The notes beneath the pieces were generated by a model, which was not told where the DNA came from, did no database searches, and worked only from the letters and a program-made list of their open reading frames with translations. Positions 38,001 through 46,420 of a stretch of 64,000 bases of DNA are shown piece by piece. The DNA is taken from the IMG/VR virus record IMGVR_UViG_3300027861_000022, positions 1 through 64,000 of that record, one strand, 5' to 3'. Position 1 is the first letter of the stretch. Each line of letters begins with the position of its first letter. Origin of the DNA: a virus. Made by a program: the position numbers and the translations under genes.

Positions 38001-38936
38001 ATTTTTATACAATAACTCCGTTATTTTAGAAGAATAAGAGCAAGGATTGCAAATATAATTTTCAATAATTTCTTCCGGCGTCTCATAACGAAACTCAAAG
38101 CGGTCATCGCCGTGGTAAAAATTCTTAACATTTCTCCTCACCTCCCTTTCCACTGCCTCCACCTTTGGAGAATAGTAGCGATAGATGTTTGGGTTATACA
38201 TATCTTTCCCGTTTCTGGCGCCTTTAATCCCGGCGTCCTTCATCATTTGAGTTATTTTAAACTTGGCCATCGTGTCTGAATAATCAAAATCATTTAGTTG
38301 AGCCTCGTCAAGATGCGATATTGCCACAAGGTCTTTTCTAACTCTTCCCGATGTTTGATTTCCAAATCTGTCCGAGGGGTAAAAAATGACTTCTTCAATG
38401 AAATTGTCTTCGGTCTGCAATAAATCATGATCGTGCTCCATACCAGAGCGAACGTGAAACCAGTCAATAACTCTGCACTTTCCAATTTTCTGTTCTTTTA
38501 TCCCAGGAAGGCCGCGAATATCAACGTCATTAAAAATGATCAACTTTTCAAACTCGAACCTTCCAAGTCTGGAATTTTTGGTGATGGCCTTCAACATGTT
38601 CTCTTGGATGCTGATAGATTGTGTTTTATCAGACATCGGCAGGAGTCCTCCGAGAGACAAGGAAGCAACAAGCCTTTGCCAGATAGTCAGTCTGTTTTGG
38701 TCATCGCTTGATCCGAGGAATGAGAAGTCGTATTTGTCATCAAATACATCAAACTCAAAGGGAACATCGGGCTTAGAAAAAATACAAGGGCAATTGTTAT
38801 AATAAGAGTAGAGAAGGGCACTCAGTCCCCCACCGATGACAATTTCTTGATACTTATACTCGTGCTTATCAAGCTTTTCCACTCTTCTTTTCTCGCATCT
38901 TCTCTCGAATGGTCTTTTTTGGCTTTGGAGACTCAA
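37995..38936 (-). CDS. Rossmann/FAD-fold-like protein, unknown function
   Basis: 313 residues in the longest frame. YKYQEIVIGGGLSALLYSYY near residue 28 is a G-x-G-x-x-(G/A) dinucleotide-binding start typical of FAD proteins. No second FAD motif is obvious. The remainder has LPGIKEQKIGKCRVIDWFHVRSG and many aromatic-acidic stretches. A GTG at 38882 (MEKLDKHEYKYQE) would reduce the overlap with the upstream 48-residue gene from 68 to 14 bp and is the more likely start. Such isolated FAD-like proteins occur in large marine myoviruses without known role. Confidence 0.65.
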   Translation of the reverse strand: MSLQSQKRPFERRCEKRRVEKLDKHEYKYQEIVIGGGLSALLYSYYNNCPCIFSKPDVPFEFDVFDDKYDFSFLGSSDDQNRLTIWQRLVASLSLGGLLPMSDKTQSISIQENMLKAITKNSRLGRFEFEKLIIFNDVDIRGLPGIKEQKIGKCRVIDWFHVRSGMEHDHDLLQTEDNFIEEVIFYPSDRFGNQTSGRVRKDLVAISHLDEAQLNDFDYSDTMAKFKITQMMKDAGIKGARNGKDMYNPNIYRYYSPKVEAVEREVRRNVKNFYHGDDRFEFRYETPEEIIENYICNPCSYSSKITELLYKNN

Positions 38937-39015
38937 GCAAGACTTCCTTTTTTGAAGCTACTTCCTTGACTAGATCCTCAAGCAAATTCATAAATTGTTT
39001 ATCTGTTAGTTTCAT
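38869..39015 (-). CDS. 48-residue basic protein
   Basis: The frame begins MKLTDKQFMNLLEDLVKEVA and ends with a Lys/Arg-rich tail (SPKPKKTIREKMREKKSGKA). It fills the gap between the FAD-like gene and GroES. Basic helical composition suggests nucleic-acid or membrane-surface contact. No family recognised. Confidence 0.55.
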   Translation of the reverse strand: MKLTDKQFMNLLEDLVKEVASKKEVLLESPKPKKTIREKMREKKSGKA

Positions 39016-39021
39016 TTCTGT

Positions 39022-39291
39022 TTATTCCTTTAACACGCCTACGACGTGGTTTTCTAATACTAAATAGACTTTACCTTCTCCAAAATCTACTTCTTCAATC
39101 ATGTGCGCCAAGACAACAACGTCGAGGCCTGCTTTTAGATATGGCTGGGCATCAGACGATACTGACAATACCTTTACTCTCTCGTGTTTTTCTTGTTTCT
39201 TAAAATTATCTGGAAGAGCAATCAAGCTCTCCTCTTCCGGTTTTACGCCTCGTTCAATTAGCAAATGCCTGTTGCAAGGTTCAAAAATCAT
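39022..39291 (-). CDS. groES: GroES-type co-chaperonin
   Basis: 89 residues, near the typical GroES length. NRHLLIERGVKPEEESLIALPD carries the beta-barrel start and a mobile-loop-like segment, then ERVKVLSVSSD, VVVLAHMIEEVDFGEGKVYLVLENHVVGVL ends in the conserved barrel strands (compare the GroES E-x-D-I-L-A-V-V end). It should cap a GroEL ring, either the phage one at 20187-21755 or the host's, as T4 gp31 does. ATGA overlap with the ribonucleotide reductase gene. Confidence 0.85.
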   Translation of the reverse strand: MIFEPCNRHLLIERGVKPEEESLIALPDNFKKQEKHERVKVLSVSSDAQPYLKAGLDVVVLAHMIEEVDFGEGKVYLVLENHVVGVLKE

Positions 39292-41531
39292 ATTTCCTCC
39301 AAATTTTGTGTGGCTCTCAAAGCATCTAAATATTCTGTTGGCATTTCACAAGCACCTCCGGCGCAGGCCGATTCGGCTTCAAAATTTACGTTGTCTTCAC
39401 CTTCTAGCATTAAAGTCCAATCAACATCCTGATATTCTTGGGCTAATTTTTCCCACAACTTTAAGTTATAGACGTCTTTAAGACAGTAAGTCATTTTTCT
39501 AGCACTTCCCTCAAAGTGGCTATCAGCGAATTTAATGGCTGCCTTTGCCCACTCCTGTTTCACTGGCGATGCCTCGTGTAATGGATCTCCGATTCCCAAA
39601 AGACAATCGCAAGCGGCCCAAAGGTCACCTCCGAAAGAGCCTAGGCCTCTCTCAATCACCCCAGAAGCAAAAAAAGAACCTGCGCCGTACTCTCGAAGAA
39701 TATCACTGGGATAAGGAACTGCGCAGAATGGGGCTTGAGGGTAGTCTTTGTCGCCAGAGTTTGGAATCAAAGATATTCCTGCAAAGTATTTTCTATTTTT
39801 ATAAATATAGTCTGTAATCTCATCCCACTCGTTCTCTCGAACGTGAATTGTATTTGAAACATTGTGGCTTAGCCATGGCTGGACACAGAGTTCTTTATTC
39901 GCGCCATAGCGAACCCAGTTCTGTTGTGTTAGTTTGACGCTCTCCAATAGCGATTGAGCATCAATTTGGTTTTTTGTCTTTGCTCCGACTGGAACTTCAC
40001 ATAAGAAGGTGATAACTTCAGTTACCCCATTCGGATCCCAGACTGACTGCTCAACCGCGCGAGGGTTTACCTTCTTAAAGTGTTGGACTGGATTTTCTTG
40101 TGTGTTGGCCTGAACACGTCGGAAGTATCTCTTTGCATGGTGAGGGTGAATGCCCGAAGCCGTGCCGAGAATGCAACTTGTTGAACCTGCAGGCTTGACG
40201 CAGGTTGTTCGCGCGGCTTGATTGATCCCGATAATGGAGGCCACTTCTTTATTTATATCTTTAACTATCTTTGCGCCGTCGCGTTGGATCTGTGGATCAA
40301 ATAGGACTTCTGGATTGTCCATCATTCCCGTGATTGATACACCGAGCAGGGCTTCGCGCCTTGTGATCTTCTCGGTTGTTTCCCCCAAATAGGGAAAATC
40401 CGCATATGCAGACTGAAGTGTTCCTATGATCGCGGCTGCTCTACAAGCATTGTGGAAATTCTCTGGAGTATTCGCTTTCTTGCCGTTAATCTCGGTTAAA
40501 TTGCAGAACTGCCAACCAGACTTGCCAGTCTCGATGTCAACAGGGTAAAGGCCAATCTCAACACAGGGGTTAAATCCCATTTCTTTGCTGTCTGCCCAGA
40601 CAAATCCGGGTTCTCCGAACTCTCTAACCCAACCCATCAATTCATTGAAGGTCTCTTTGGATGTTTCATCTCTGACGAGGAGGGCGCTGTTGTTTGAGCG
40701 GCCTCGCTGGGGGTTCTCGACGAACCAATTGCCTGTCTTCGCTGTTGCCATGGCCTTATCGTCCGGAGAGAAGAGGGCGATCGTCGCAGATCGCCTGACT
40801 CCGCCAGAGATGACAGCATCGGCAGCGTGCATAATAATATCGTAAATATCAACGGCGCGGAGACGAACTCTGTTATTGTCTCCAAGTTGGGTTTCAAATA
40901 CTTCGCGAATCTTCTCAATGGAGCGTCGGAGGCCATCGGGACCAGGGGCTTTTGAGCCAGAGCTTAGAGGAGAGCCAGCTACTCGGATTTCAGAATAATC
41001 AAAATTAACTTTGAAACCAATATATTCATCAAACTCTGGGTTGCCACCAAAATAACTTGTAACTAAAACTCCGATAGCATCAGCCCAGCCTTCGATTGTA
41101 TCGGGAACAACAAATGTTTTTGGTCCCAGAATTCTGCTCGGGCGTGCTGCCAGGGGAAGTTGCTCAACGTGGTGAGTCTGAACTGAAAAGCCAATGCCAC
41201 AGCCGCACAGGAGGAGATACATTAGCTCTTGGAACGCTCTCACTCGACTGAAGTGTCCAAACCCGCAATTATATACGCGAGCGTTGTGCTTAAAAATAGG
41301 ATCGCCGCCAAACTGTAAAATCCTTTGGGAGCCGAGTACTTCTTTCCTCTGGACGGCTAACTCTGCTTCCTCAATCAGTGCCATCACTTCATCGTTGCCC
41401 TCAAACTTCTTCCTATGCATATCAAAAACGCGAGTGACCTGCTCTTTCCAAGTTTCTCGGCGGTTTAAGTCCGGTAAATACTTTGCGTATTTGGCTATTC
41501 TGGTATATTCTTGTAGTGTGCTAATTGACAT
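39288..41531 (-). CDS. nrdJ: adenosylcobalamin-dependent ribonucleotide reductase (class II, monomeric)
   Basis: 747 residues. Blocks typical of the Lactobacillus-type RTPR: SQRILQFGG, NCGFGHFSRVRAFQELMYLLLCGCGIGFS, PGPDGLRRSIEKI, SGGVRRSATIALFSPDD, the radical-site GFNPCVEIGLYP (N-P-C-x-E), SITGMMDNPEVLF and TCVKPAGSTSCILGTASGIHP. C-terminal cysteines (ACAGGACEMP) provide the shuttle pair. It makes dNTPs using vitamin B12 and needs no second subunit, which suits anoxic or low-iron conditions. It overlaps the helicase stop by one base. Confidence 0.95.
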   Translation of the reverse strand: MSISTLQEYTRIAKYAKYLPDLNRRETWKEQVTRVFDMHRKKFEGNDEVMALIEEAELAVQRKEVLGSQRILQFGGDPIFKHNARVYNCGFGHFSRVRAFQELMYLLLCGCGIGFSVQTHHVEQLPLAARPSRILGPKTFVVPDTIEGWADAIGVLVTSYFGGNPEFDEYIGFKVNFDYSEIRVAGSPLSSGSKAPGPDGLRRSIEKIREVFETQLGDNNRVRLRAVDIYDIIMHAADAVISGGVRRSATIALFSPDDKAMATAKTGNWFVENPQRGRSNNSALLVRDETSKETFNELMGWVREFGEPGFVWADSKEMGFNPCVEIGLYPVDIETGKSGWQFCNLTEINGKKANTPENFHNACRAAAIIGTLQSAYADFPYLGETTEKITRREALLGVSITGMMDNPEVLFDPQIQRDGAKIVKDINKEVASIIGINQAARTTCVKPAGSTSCILGTASGIHPHHAKRYFRRVQANTQENPVQHFKKVNPRAVEQSVWDPNGVTEVITFLCEVPVGAKTKNQIDAQSLLESVKLTQQNWVRYGANKELCVQPWLSHNVSNTIHVRENEWDEITDYIYKNRKYFAGISLIPNSGDKDYPQAPFCAVPYPSDILREYGAGSFFASGVIERGLGSFGGDLWAACDCLLGIGDPLHEASPVKQEWAKAAIKFADSHFEGSARKMTYCLKDVYNLKLWEKLAQEYQDVDWTLMLEGEDNVNFEAESACAGGACEMPTEYLDALRATQNLEEI

Positions 41532-42892
41532 TAATTATTTCCTCCCTTTTTTACTTTTTTATACAGTGTAACTAGCTTCTGAGCTTGTCTCTTCTTCGCT
41601 GATTTCTCAACTTCGCCGATTGTCTCGCCTGTTGAAGAGTGAATTTTAATCGTCACATTCCGAGTGTCCATGTGTATTGGATAAATTATTCCATCAGGGC
41701 CGTTTCGGTTCTTCGCGACGAAGATGCGTCCAGAGTTGGACAGCTTATCTTCTACGGTTCTAGATATTGAAAATATAAAATCCGCAACAAAACATTTATT
41801 AAAAGCTTCCGAAATTGACTCCATTGTAATAACTTCGGCGTTCAATCCAGACCGGTTCGTCTGTGATGCGGTCCAAACACAACATTCGTGTTCTTGCGCC
41901 ATCGCTCGTAGCTGTTCATAAATAGTCTCCAACTCATGTCTTTTCTCTCTTAAAGTTGAGATTGGCCGTAATAAATCTCCATAGTCTACTACGATCATGT
42001 CTGGCTTAAAATCTCTGCTTGCCATTTTTTCAACATGGTTCTTTAAGGTTTGGCAACTAGCTGATTTGGTCGGATACTCCTTGACTATTAGCTTCCCCGC
42101 AACCATTTGAACCTTTTCGTAGATCTCTTCCTTGAACGCAGGCAAGTCGTTAAGGGGGACGTTGGTTATGCAACTATCAAACCGGCTACCGACTACTGTA
42201 TCGGATAGCTCAAGTGTGTAATAGATCACATTCTTACCGGCCGTGATCGCTGCGGAAGCGATATGGACGAGAGCCATAGATTTTCCGGCGCCGGTTGGAG
42301 CGATGACGACTCCAAGCTCGCCTTTTCCCAGACCTTGGTGGGTTATGGAATCAATCTCATCCCAGCCTGTGGAGATTGGGTACCGCGACTTGAATTCAAA
42401 CCTTTGTTCAAAGTCTTTTAAATAGTCGTGTCCGAAATTAGAATCGGACCCCAGTTTAAGAGCTTCGTTAATGACCTGAGAGATCTCATCGAAAGAGGAG
42501 TTCTTGAGGAGCTTTACTGATTTCAGCATTGCTTCCTTGAGCTTCTGTTTGCGACAAAAATCAAGAGCCGTTGCCGTTATATACTTGGAATCTTCTATCC
42601 TTGTCTTCGAGATCCTCGCAAAGAAATTTCTAAGCTGCTGCTGAACCGCCTCCGGCTCATTGCCTATCTCGGTCCTCAGAATGGAGGTCATTATTTTCTC
42701 TGTCGGATGGACAGAAAACCTCTCTCGGTAATTTATCACCAGCTTTACAAAGGTCTGGAGATACTTCAACTCAAGAAAATTTATATTTATAACCTCGAAC
42801 ATTTGATCTGCGAATGGTCGGTCGACCAAAATCAAATGACACAAAGTTTCTTGAAAATCTTTGCCGTATTGGCTAAAATCTTCTCTTGACAT
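41531..42892 (-). CDS. replicative DNA helicase (DnaB/gp41-like)
   Basis: 453 residues. An N-terminal helical domain of about 160 residues precedes a RecA-fold motor: Walker A APTGAGKS at 198-205, Walker B MIVVDYGDLL, then HECCVWTASQTNRSGLN (motif 3 with the sensor Gln) and ISRTVEDKLSNSGRIF with the arginine finger region. This is the T4 gp41 / DnaB layout. It unwinds the duplex ahead of the fork. It has its own promoter and is followed by ribonucleotide reductase. Confidence 0.92.
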   Translation of the reverse strand: MSREDFSQYGKDFQETLCHLILVDRPFADQMFEVININFLELKYLQTFVKLVINYRERFSVHPTEKIMTSILRTEIGNEPEAVQQQLRNFFARISKTRIEDSKYITATALDFCRKQKLKEAMLKSVKLLKNSSFDEISQVINEALKLGSDSNFGHDYLKDFEQRFEFKSRYPISTGWDEIDSITHQGLGKGELGVVIAPTGAGKSMALVHIASAAITAGKNVIYYTLELSDTVVGSRFDSCITNVPLNDLPAFKEEIYEKVQMVAGKLIVKEYPTKSASCQTLKNHVEKMASRDFKPDMIVVDYGDLLRPISTLREKRHELETIYEQLRAMAQEHECCVWTASQTNRSGLNAEVITMESISEAFNKCFVADFIFSISRTVEDKLSNSGRIFVAKNRNGPDGIIYPIHMDTRNVTIKIHSSTGETIGEVEKSAKKRQAQKLVTLYKKVKKGGNN

Positions 42893-42915
42893 TGAACCCC
42901 CCCCCTGCTATTACT

Positions 42916-42944
42916 AATTTAACACATAAAGCGCGCTGTGTCAA
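42916..42944 (-). promoter_or_regulatory. sigma-70-type promoter of the helicase gene
   Basis: -35 TTGACA at 42939-42944, 17-bp spacer, -10 TAAATT at 42916-42921. It overlaps the last codons of the upstream nuclease gene. Confidence 0.65.
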
Positions 42945-43897
42945 GCATTATTTATCATTCTCTTGAAGGTGGTAAACAAATCCGAGGTATCCCAGTTTCC
43001 AAAGCCATCTTCGGCCATGCGTTTAATTACCTCTGTCTTATTAAATTCTGGGTCAAAATTATCAATTGCGTACTTTACCCTGCTTTTGTCGTCCAAAGAC
43101 ATAGATGGGGAGTAGAGTTGCATGATTTTATAGTTCTCTTCTATCACATCTCTAGCCTCGCAGATCGAAGTAAACGCTCTCAACCCTGTATTATCATTTT
43201 CACAGAATTCTATGAGTGCAGGGATGGTCACCGACTTCGAGTCAGCAAAGAAAGTGAGTCTCTTCGCGATTGTTCCGAGGCCGACGCCCCTGACGCCTGG
43301 AAGATTATCGGATGTATCTCCGGCCATGGCGCGAGCAAGAGCGAAATTGGTTGGGTGAATCTTAAATTCTTCCAAAAGGCGCGGCTTGTTCATGAATTTC
43401 TTCTGGATCGGTCGGTATAAAACCGTCTCGTCGTCGCACAACTGGAAGAAGTCTTTATCGCTGGAGATTATAACTTTCTCCCAGCCCTTGTAGTGCGGGG
43501 CTTGAGACACATAAGAGATCACGTCGTCGGCTTCGACAGCGTCAACTGTCAGTTGGATCACGGGCATGAAGTTAAGCATCTCCATAAGGCGGTATTGTTG
43601 CCAGACCTTGTTCTTCGTCTCCTCATCTTTCGTGAGAACCCTGATGTCGCGATTTAGCCTGATTGGTTTTCGGCCAACTTTATAATTAGAGTTGATTGCC
43701 CGTCTTTTTAAAGAGCCTCCTGCTCCATCCCAAGCTATAACGATTTCATCGGGCTTCATCTCTCGGCACAACTTCTGTAAGATCCCAATGAAGCCCTTGT
43801 ATCCCCCGATGGGATGGCCGTTCTTGGAGAGGCTGGGGTTAACGATATACGCCCTGAAGTATGCGTTCAGGGCGTCAATAATCATTACTCTTTTCAT
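42941..43897 (-). CDS. 5'-3' exonuclease / flap endonuclease
   Basis: 318 residues. RVMIIDALNAYFRAYI supplies the first active-site Asp, EIVIAWDGAGG the second, then DAVEADDVISYV and KVIISSDKDFFQL, the acidic metal-binding cluster of T4 RNase H/T5 FEN. LARAMAGDTSDNLPGVRGVGLGTI is the helix-three-turn-helix DNA-binding motif. It removes RNA primers from lagging-strand fragments. It lies between UvsX and helicase, as expected for a replication operon. Confidence 0.92.
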   Translation of the reverse strand: MKRVMIIDALNAYFRAYIVNPSLSKNGHPIGGYKGFIGILQKLCREMKPDEIVIAWDGAGGSLKRRAINSNYKVGRKPIRLNRDIRVLTKDEETKNKVWQQYRLMEMLNFMPVIQLTVDAVEADDVISYVSQAPHYKGWEKVIISSDKDFFQLCDDETVLYRPIQKKFMNKPRLLEEFKIHPTNFALARAMAGDTSDNLPGVRGVGLGTIAKRLTFFADSKSVTIPALIEFCENDNTGLRAFTSICEARDVIEENYKIMQLYSPSMSLDDKSRVKYAIDNFDPEFNKTEVIKRMAEDGFGNWDTSDLFTTFKRMINNA

Positions 43898-43903
43898 CTT
43901 ATC

Positions 43904-45013
43904 TTACCCTTCACCTGGTTCGTAAAAGTCTTCTGCCTTTCCTTGCCGATTGTGAAATTTATAAATTATTTCTTCATCAATGATTTGATAAACTCTTTGT
44001 CGGAACTTATCAATTTGCATTTTCTCTGCCCACTTTGATGCTTGAAACTTCTCAGTTGAGCCGTCCTCAAAAACCATAGTGAACCATGCACCTGCTTGAA
44101 GAATATTGTCAGAACCCTTTACGGCTTCAAACAAAGATTCGTCGTCCTGAATGCTTACCTTGTCTCCTCCCCACAGGATTTGGAAGTTACAACGGCGGCC
44201 TTGCGTTCCAAAGCGGGACTTCTCAAGCTTCACTTTAACTTCGGAGCCAATGCGGAATCCGTTTTCATCCAGAACGAAACTTGCTTTTGCCTTGCGGCCA
44301 GTGAGCCAAATGCGGAGCGAGTATGCGTAGATCATCGCTTTACCGCCAGGAGTCACATAGGGCGTCGTCATTGCCTCGCTTGGTGAGCGCGTGATGTTTG
44401 TCTTCAACTGGTTCAAGACCAAGAAAGTTGATTTAGTGTTCGCGATGGATAGCGTCAGTTTTGACATTCCCTTCGCCAGAATACGAGCTTTGACAGCCAT
44501 AGAGGACTGTGGATTGAAGTCTCCTTCAACATCGGAGATTGCCGGCGTTAAAGCCAGAGAGTCCCAGATGAAGAGGATTTGGTTTTCCGAGCCAAGAAGT
44601 TCTTCAATCGTCTCCAGAACGAACTCGACAGAGGTTGCTTGAATATAAAGCAACTTGTCGAGATCGCATCCGGTGTTCTCAAGGAAGGTTGGGTCGATGG
44701 CGGACTCGGAGTCAAAATAAACGACGTCCATACCCATCTTCTGGGCGTTTGCAGCGACTTGGGCGGCCATATAGGACTTACCTGTTGCCTCTAAGCCTGC
44801 GATTTCCGTGACCTTTCCTACAGGGATGCCAGATAACTGTCCGCGACATATAATCGAGTCAAGCCAGCGGGAGCCGGTAGGTATCCATTGAGTGACCTCT
44901 GTTGGGTTTGCTTCCTTGAGATTGTGGGCGACATTCATGCCCGCCTTCTTGTTGATAAGTTTTCGCATCTCTTCCATAGAGAGCTTGCCTGTTGACATTG
45001 ATTTCCTTGCCAT
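43904..45013 (-). CDS. uvsX: RecA/UvsX-type recombinase
   Basis: 369 residues. Walker A GLEATGKS at residues 73-80; VVYFDSESAIDPTFLENTGCD is the UvsX/RecA strand with catalytic Glu; QILFIWDSLALTPAISDVEGD is Walker B; NITRSPSEAMTTPYVTPGGKAMIYAYSLRIW is the L2 loop region. It forms filaments on ssDNA coated by the gp32-like SSB (45258-46037) and catalyses strand exchange for recombination-dependent replication. Confidence 0.94.
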   Translation of the reverse strand: MARKSMSTGKLSMEEMRKLINKKAGMNVAHNLKEANPTEVTQWIPTGSRWLDSIICRGQLSGIPVGKVTEIAGLEATGKSYMAAQVAANAQKMGMDVVYFDSESAIDPTFLENTGCDLDKLLYIQATSVEFVLETIEELLGSENQILFIWDSLALTPAISDVEGDFNPQSSMAVKARILAKGMSKLTLSIANTKSTFLVLNQLKTNITRSPSEAMTTPYVTPGGKAMIYAYSLRIWLTGRKAKASFVLDENGFRIGSEVKVKLEKSRFGTQGRRCNFQILWGGDKVSIQDDESLFEAVKGSDNILQAGAWFTMVFEDGSTEKFQASKWAEKMQIDKFRQRVYQIIDEEIIYKFHNRQGKAEDFYEPGEG

Positions 45014-45190
45014 TTATTTCCCCCTTTCTTCGCGTGCTTTGCGCATGAGGCGCCGGATGACGGCGCGGTCAAGGTTCTCCTGATGTCTCTTCTGTTGCTT
45101 GAAAATTCTTGCAGCTTTTGATTTTAGTTTGCTTTTCGCTGTCTTGCGGTTCAGGCGGATTGCTCGGCGATTTTGGTATTCTTTTGACAT
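45014..45190 (-). CDS. small basic protein
   Basis: 58 residues from ATG 45190 (MSKEYQNRRAIRLNRKTAKS), extremely Lys/Arg-rich along its length (KLKSKAARIFKQQKRHQENL, RRLMRKAREERGK). A longer frame to 45220 would start inside the terminator. Directly precedes UvsX. A nucleic-acid-binding accessory is likely by composition; no family recognised. Confidence 0.62.
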   Translation of the reverse strand: MSKEYQNRRAIRLNRKTAKSKLKSKAARIFKQQKRHQENLDRAVIRRLMRKAREERGK

Positions 45191-45205
45191 AGATATCTCT
45201 TGATT

Positions 45206-45253
45206 GAAAAATGGGGGCACTTATTTTAAACCGCGTGCCCCAAACGGTTGGGG
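45206..45253 (-). terminator. terminator after the SSB gene
   Basis: GGGGCAC/GTGCCCC 7-bp stem (45235-45241 with 45214-45220) is followed by CATTTTTC. An alternative hairpin CCCCAACCGTTTGGGG overlaps its 5' side, so the two structures could compete. It separates SSB expression from the UvsX operon. Confidence 0.7.
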
Positions 45254-45257
45254 ATTA

Positions 45258-46037
45258 CTAGTTTCCGGTCAGTTCATTGAAAGCGCTGACTACATCAAGA
45301 GTCTTGCTTGTCTTTGGAGGAGCCGTATAAGCACTCGTCTCTTCTTCTCCATTGTTAGACAATGACTCGATAAACCCGTCCAGTGCCGTCTGGACTTCTT
45401 CCTGCGTCTTTTTGGGGAAGAGATTATCAATATCAGGAATATTATCCATCAATCGAGTACACTCCTCATCTCCACCAATCGCTTCATCACAAAGCGGAGA
45501 GGTACGACGACGCGGGGTTAGGGTTGTTTTTGGAAATGCTGCCCCAGGCGGCTTCCCGTAGGTGAGTGTGAGGTCGGTTCCGTCATCAACGTCAGTGATA
45601 TCACCATACTCGGGATTTAATACCAAATTAAGTAGAGAGGTATAAGCCTCTTTTCCATAGCCCCAGATTCGAATACCCTCTGCTTCCTCACCACGCGCCA
45701 TTACGGGTGAAAAGAAGCGTTGTCGAGGTGACAAATCTTTCGCCAACTTCATAGTGTCTGGATCTTGAGTACTGTTGTAATCTTTCCAGAGTTGGTCTTT
45801 AAAATCACAGATTGGGCAATCTTCCCCGTGATTCTTTTTCGGACAAAGAAGTCCTCCTCGCTGATCTGGTCCCAAGTTATAATGGAACCAATAATCTTTG
45901 AAGGGGTCTCCGTCAGCAGTCGGGACGATTCGGATGATTTGAGTACCATCTTTCGGTCGCCAGAAGCTTCCTCCTGCTTTTCCGTTGTTTTTTACGCCTT
46001 CGAGTCGTGCTCGAATTTTTGTGATGTCTAATGCCAT
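45258..46037 (-). CDS. single-stranded DNA-binding protein (gp32-like)
   Basis: 259 residues. The core holds a zinc-binding set C65-x4-H70-x3-C74-x2-C77 (CPKKNHGEDCPIC), the T4 gp32 signature, inside an OB-type region (FWRPKDGTQIIRIVPTADGD, YWFHYNLG). The C-terminus is acidic and disordered (SNNGEEETSAYTAPP...VSAFNELTGN), the usual protein-interaction tail. It coats ssDNA at forks and recruits UvsX and helicase. Dedicated promoter and terminator imply high, separate expression. Confidence 0.93.
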   Translation of the reverse strand: MALDITKIRARLEGVKNNGKAGGSFWRPKDGTQIIRIVPTADGDPFKDYWFHYNLGPDQRGGLLCPKKNHGEDCPICDFKDQLWKDYNSTQDPDTMKLAKDLSPRQRFFSPVMARGEEAEGIRIWGYGKEAYTSLLNLVLNPEYGDITDVDDGTDLTLTYGKPPGAAFPKTTLTPRRRTSPLCDEAIGGDEECTRLMDNIPDIDNLFPKKTQEEVQTALDGFIESLSNNGEEETSAYTAPPKTSKTLDVVSAFNELTGN

Positions 46038-46118
46038 GTTTTTATTTATCCTATATTGTTTTTAGTTGTGCCATGTTGGCTAAAGTAAAGACGACAAATC
46101 TCTCGCCTTTCTATATAT

Positions 46119-46147
46119 AATATAACCTTTTTTTGAATGCTTGTCAA
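46119..46147 (-). promoter_or_regulatory. sigma-70-type promoter of the SSB gene
   Basis: -35 TTGACA at 46142-46147, 17-bp spacer, -10 TATATT at 46119-46124. It gives an untranslated leader of about 75 bases, long for this genome, which may allow the translational autoregulation known for T4 gp32 (inference). Confidence 0.75.
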
Positions 46148-46150
46148 GTA

Positions 46151-46420
46151 TTATTTTGATTTTTCTTCAAAGTTCTCGAGACTTTCAATATTGAAAGTTT
46201 CAAGCTCTCCAACAATTGTATTCTTGTTAAAAACACGAAATCCTTGTCTGTCCAAATCCCAAACAAGGTTGCTTCCCTCGGTAAGATTCAATTTCTTGCC
46301 GGTGCCCTTTGTTTGAGAGGTGAAAAATCCTTCCGGAAGGTCTTGCAGGGCGACAAATTTCATCGTCCTCAAGGTTCCGTCTTTCTTCTTAAATGTTCCT
46401 GTATTTGCTTTCAATTTCAA
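46151..46420 (-). CDS. small conserved-type phage protein
   Basis: 89 residues, beta-rich: LKANTGTFKKKDGTLRTMKFVAL, FFTSQTKGTGKKLNL, NLVWDLDRQGFRVFNK. The all-beta small-domain pattern is reminiscent of WYL/SH3-like accessory proteins found beside phage replication genes. Coupled by ATGA to the FtsZ-like gene. No function known. Confidence 0.65.
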   Translation of the reverse strand: MKLKANTGTFKKKDGTLRTMKFVALQDLPEGFFTSQTKGTGKKLNLTEGSNLVWDLDRQGFRVFNKNTIVGELETFNIESLENFEEKSK

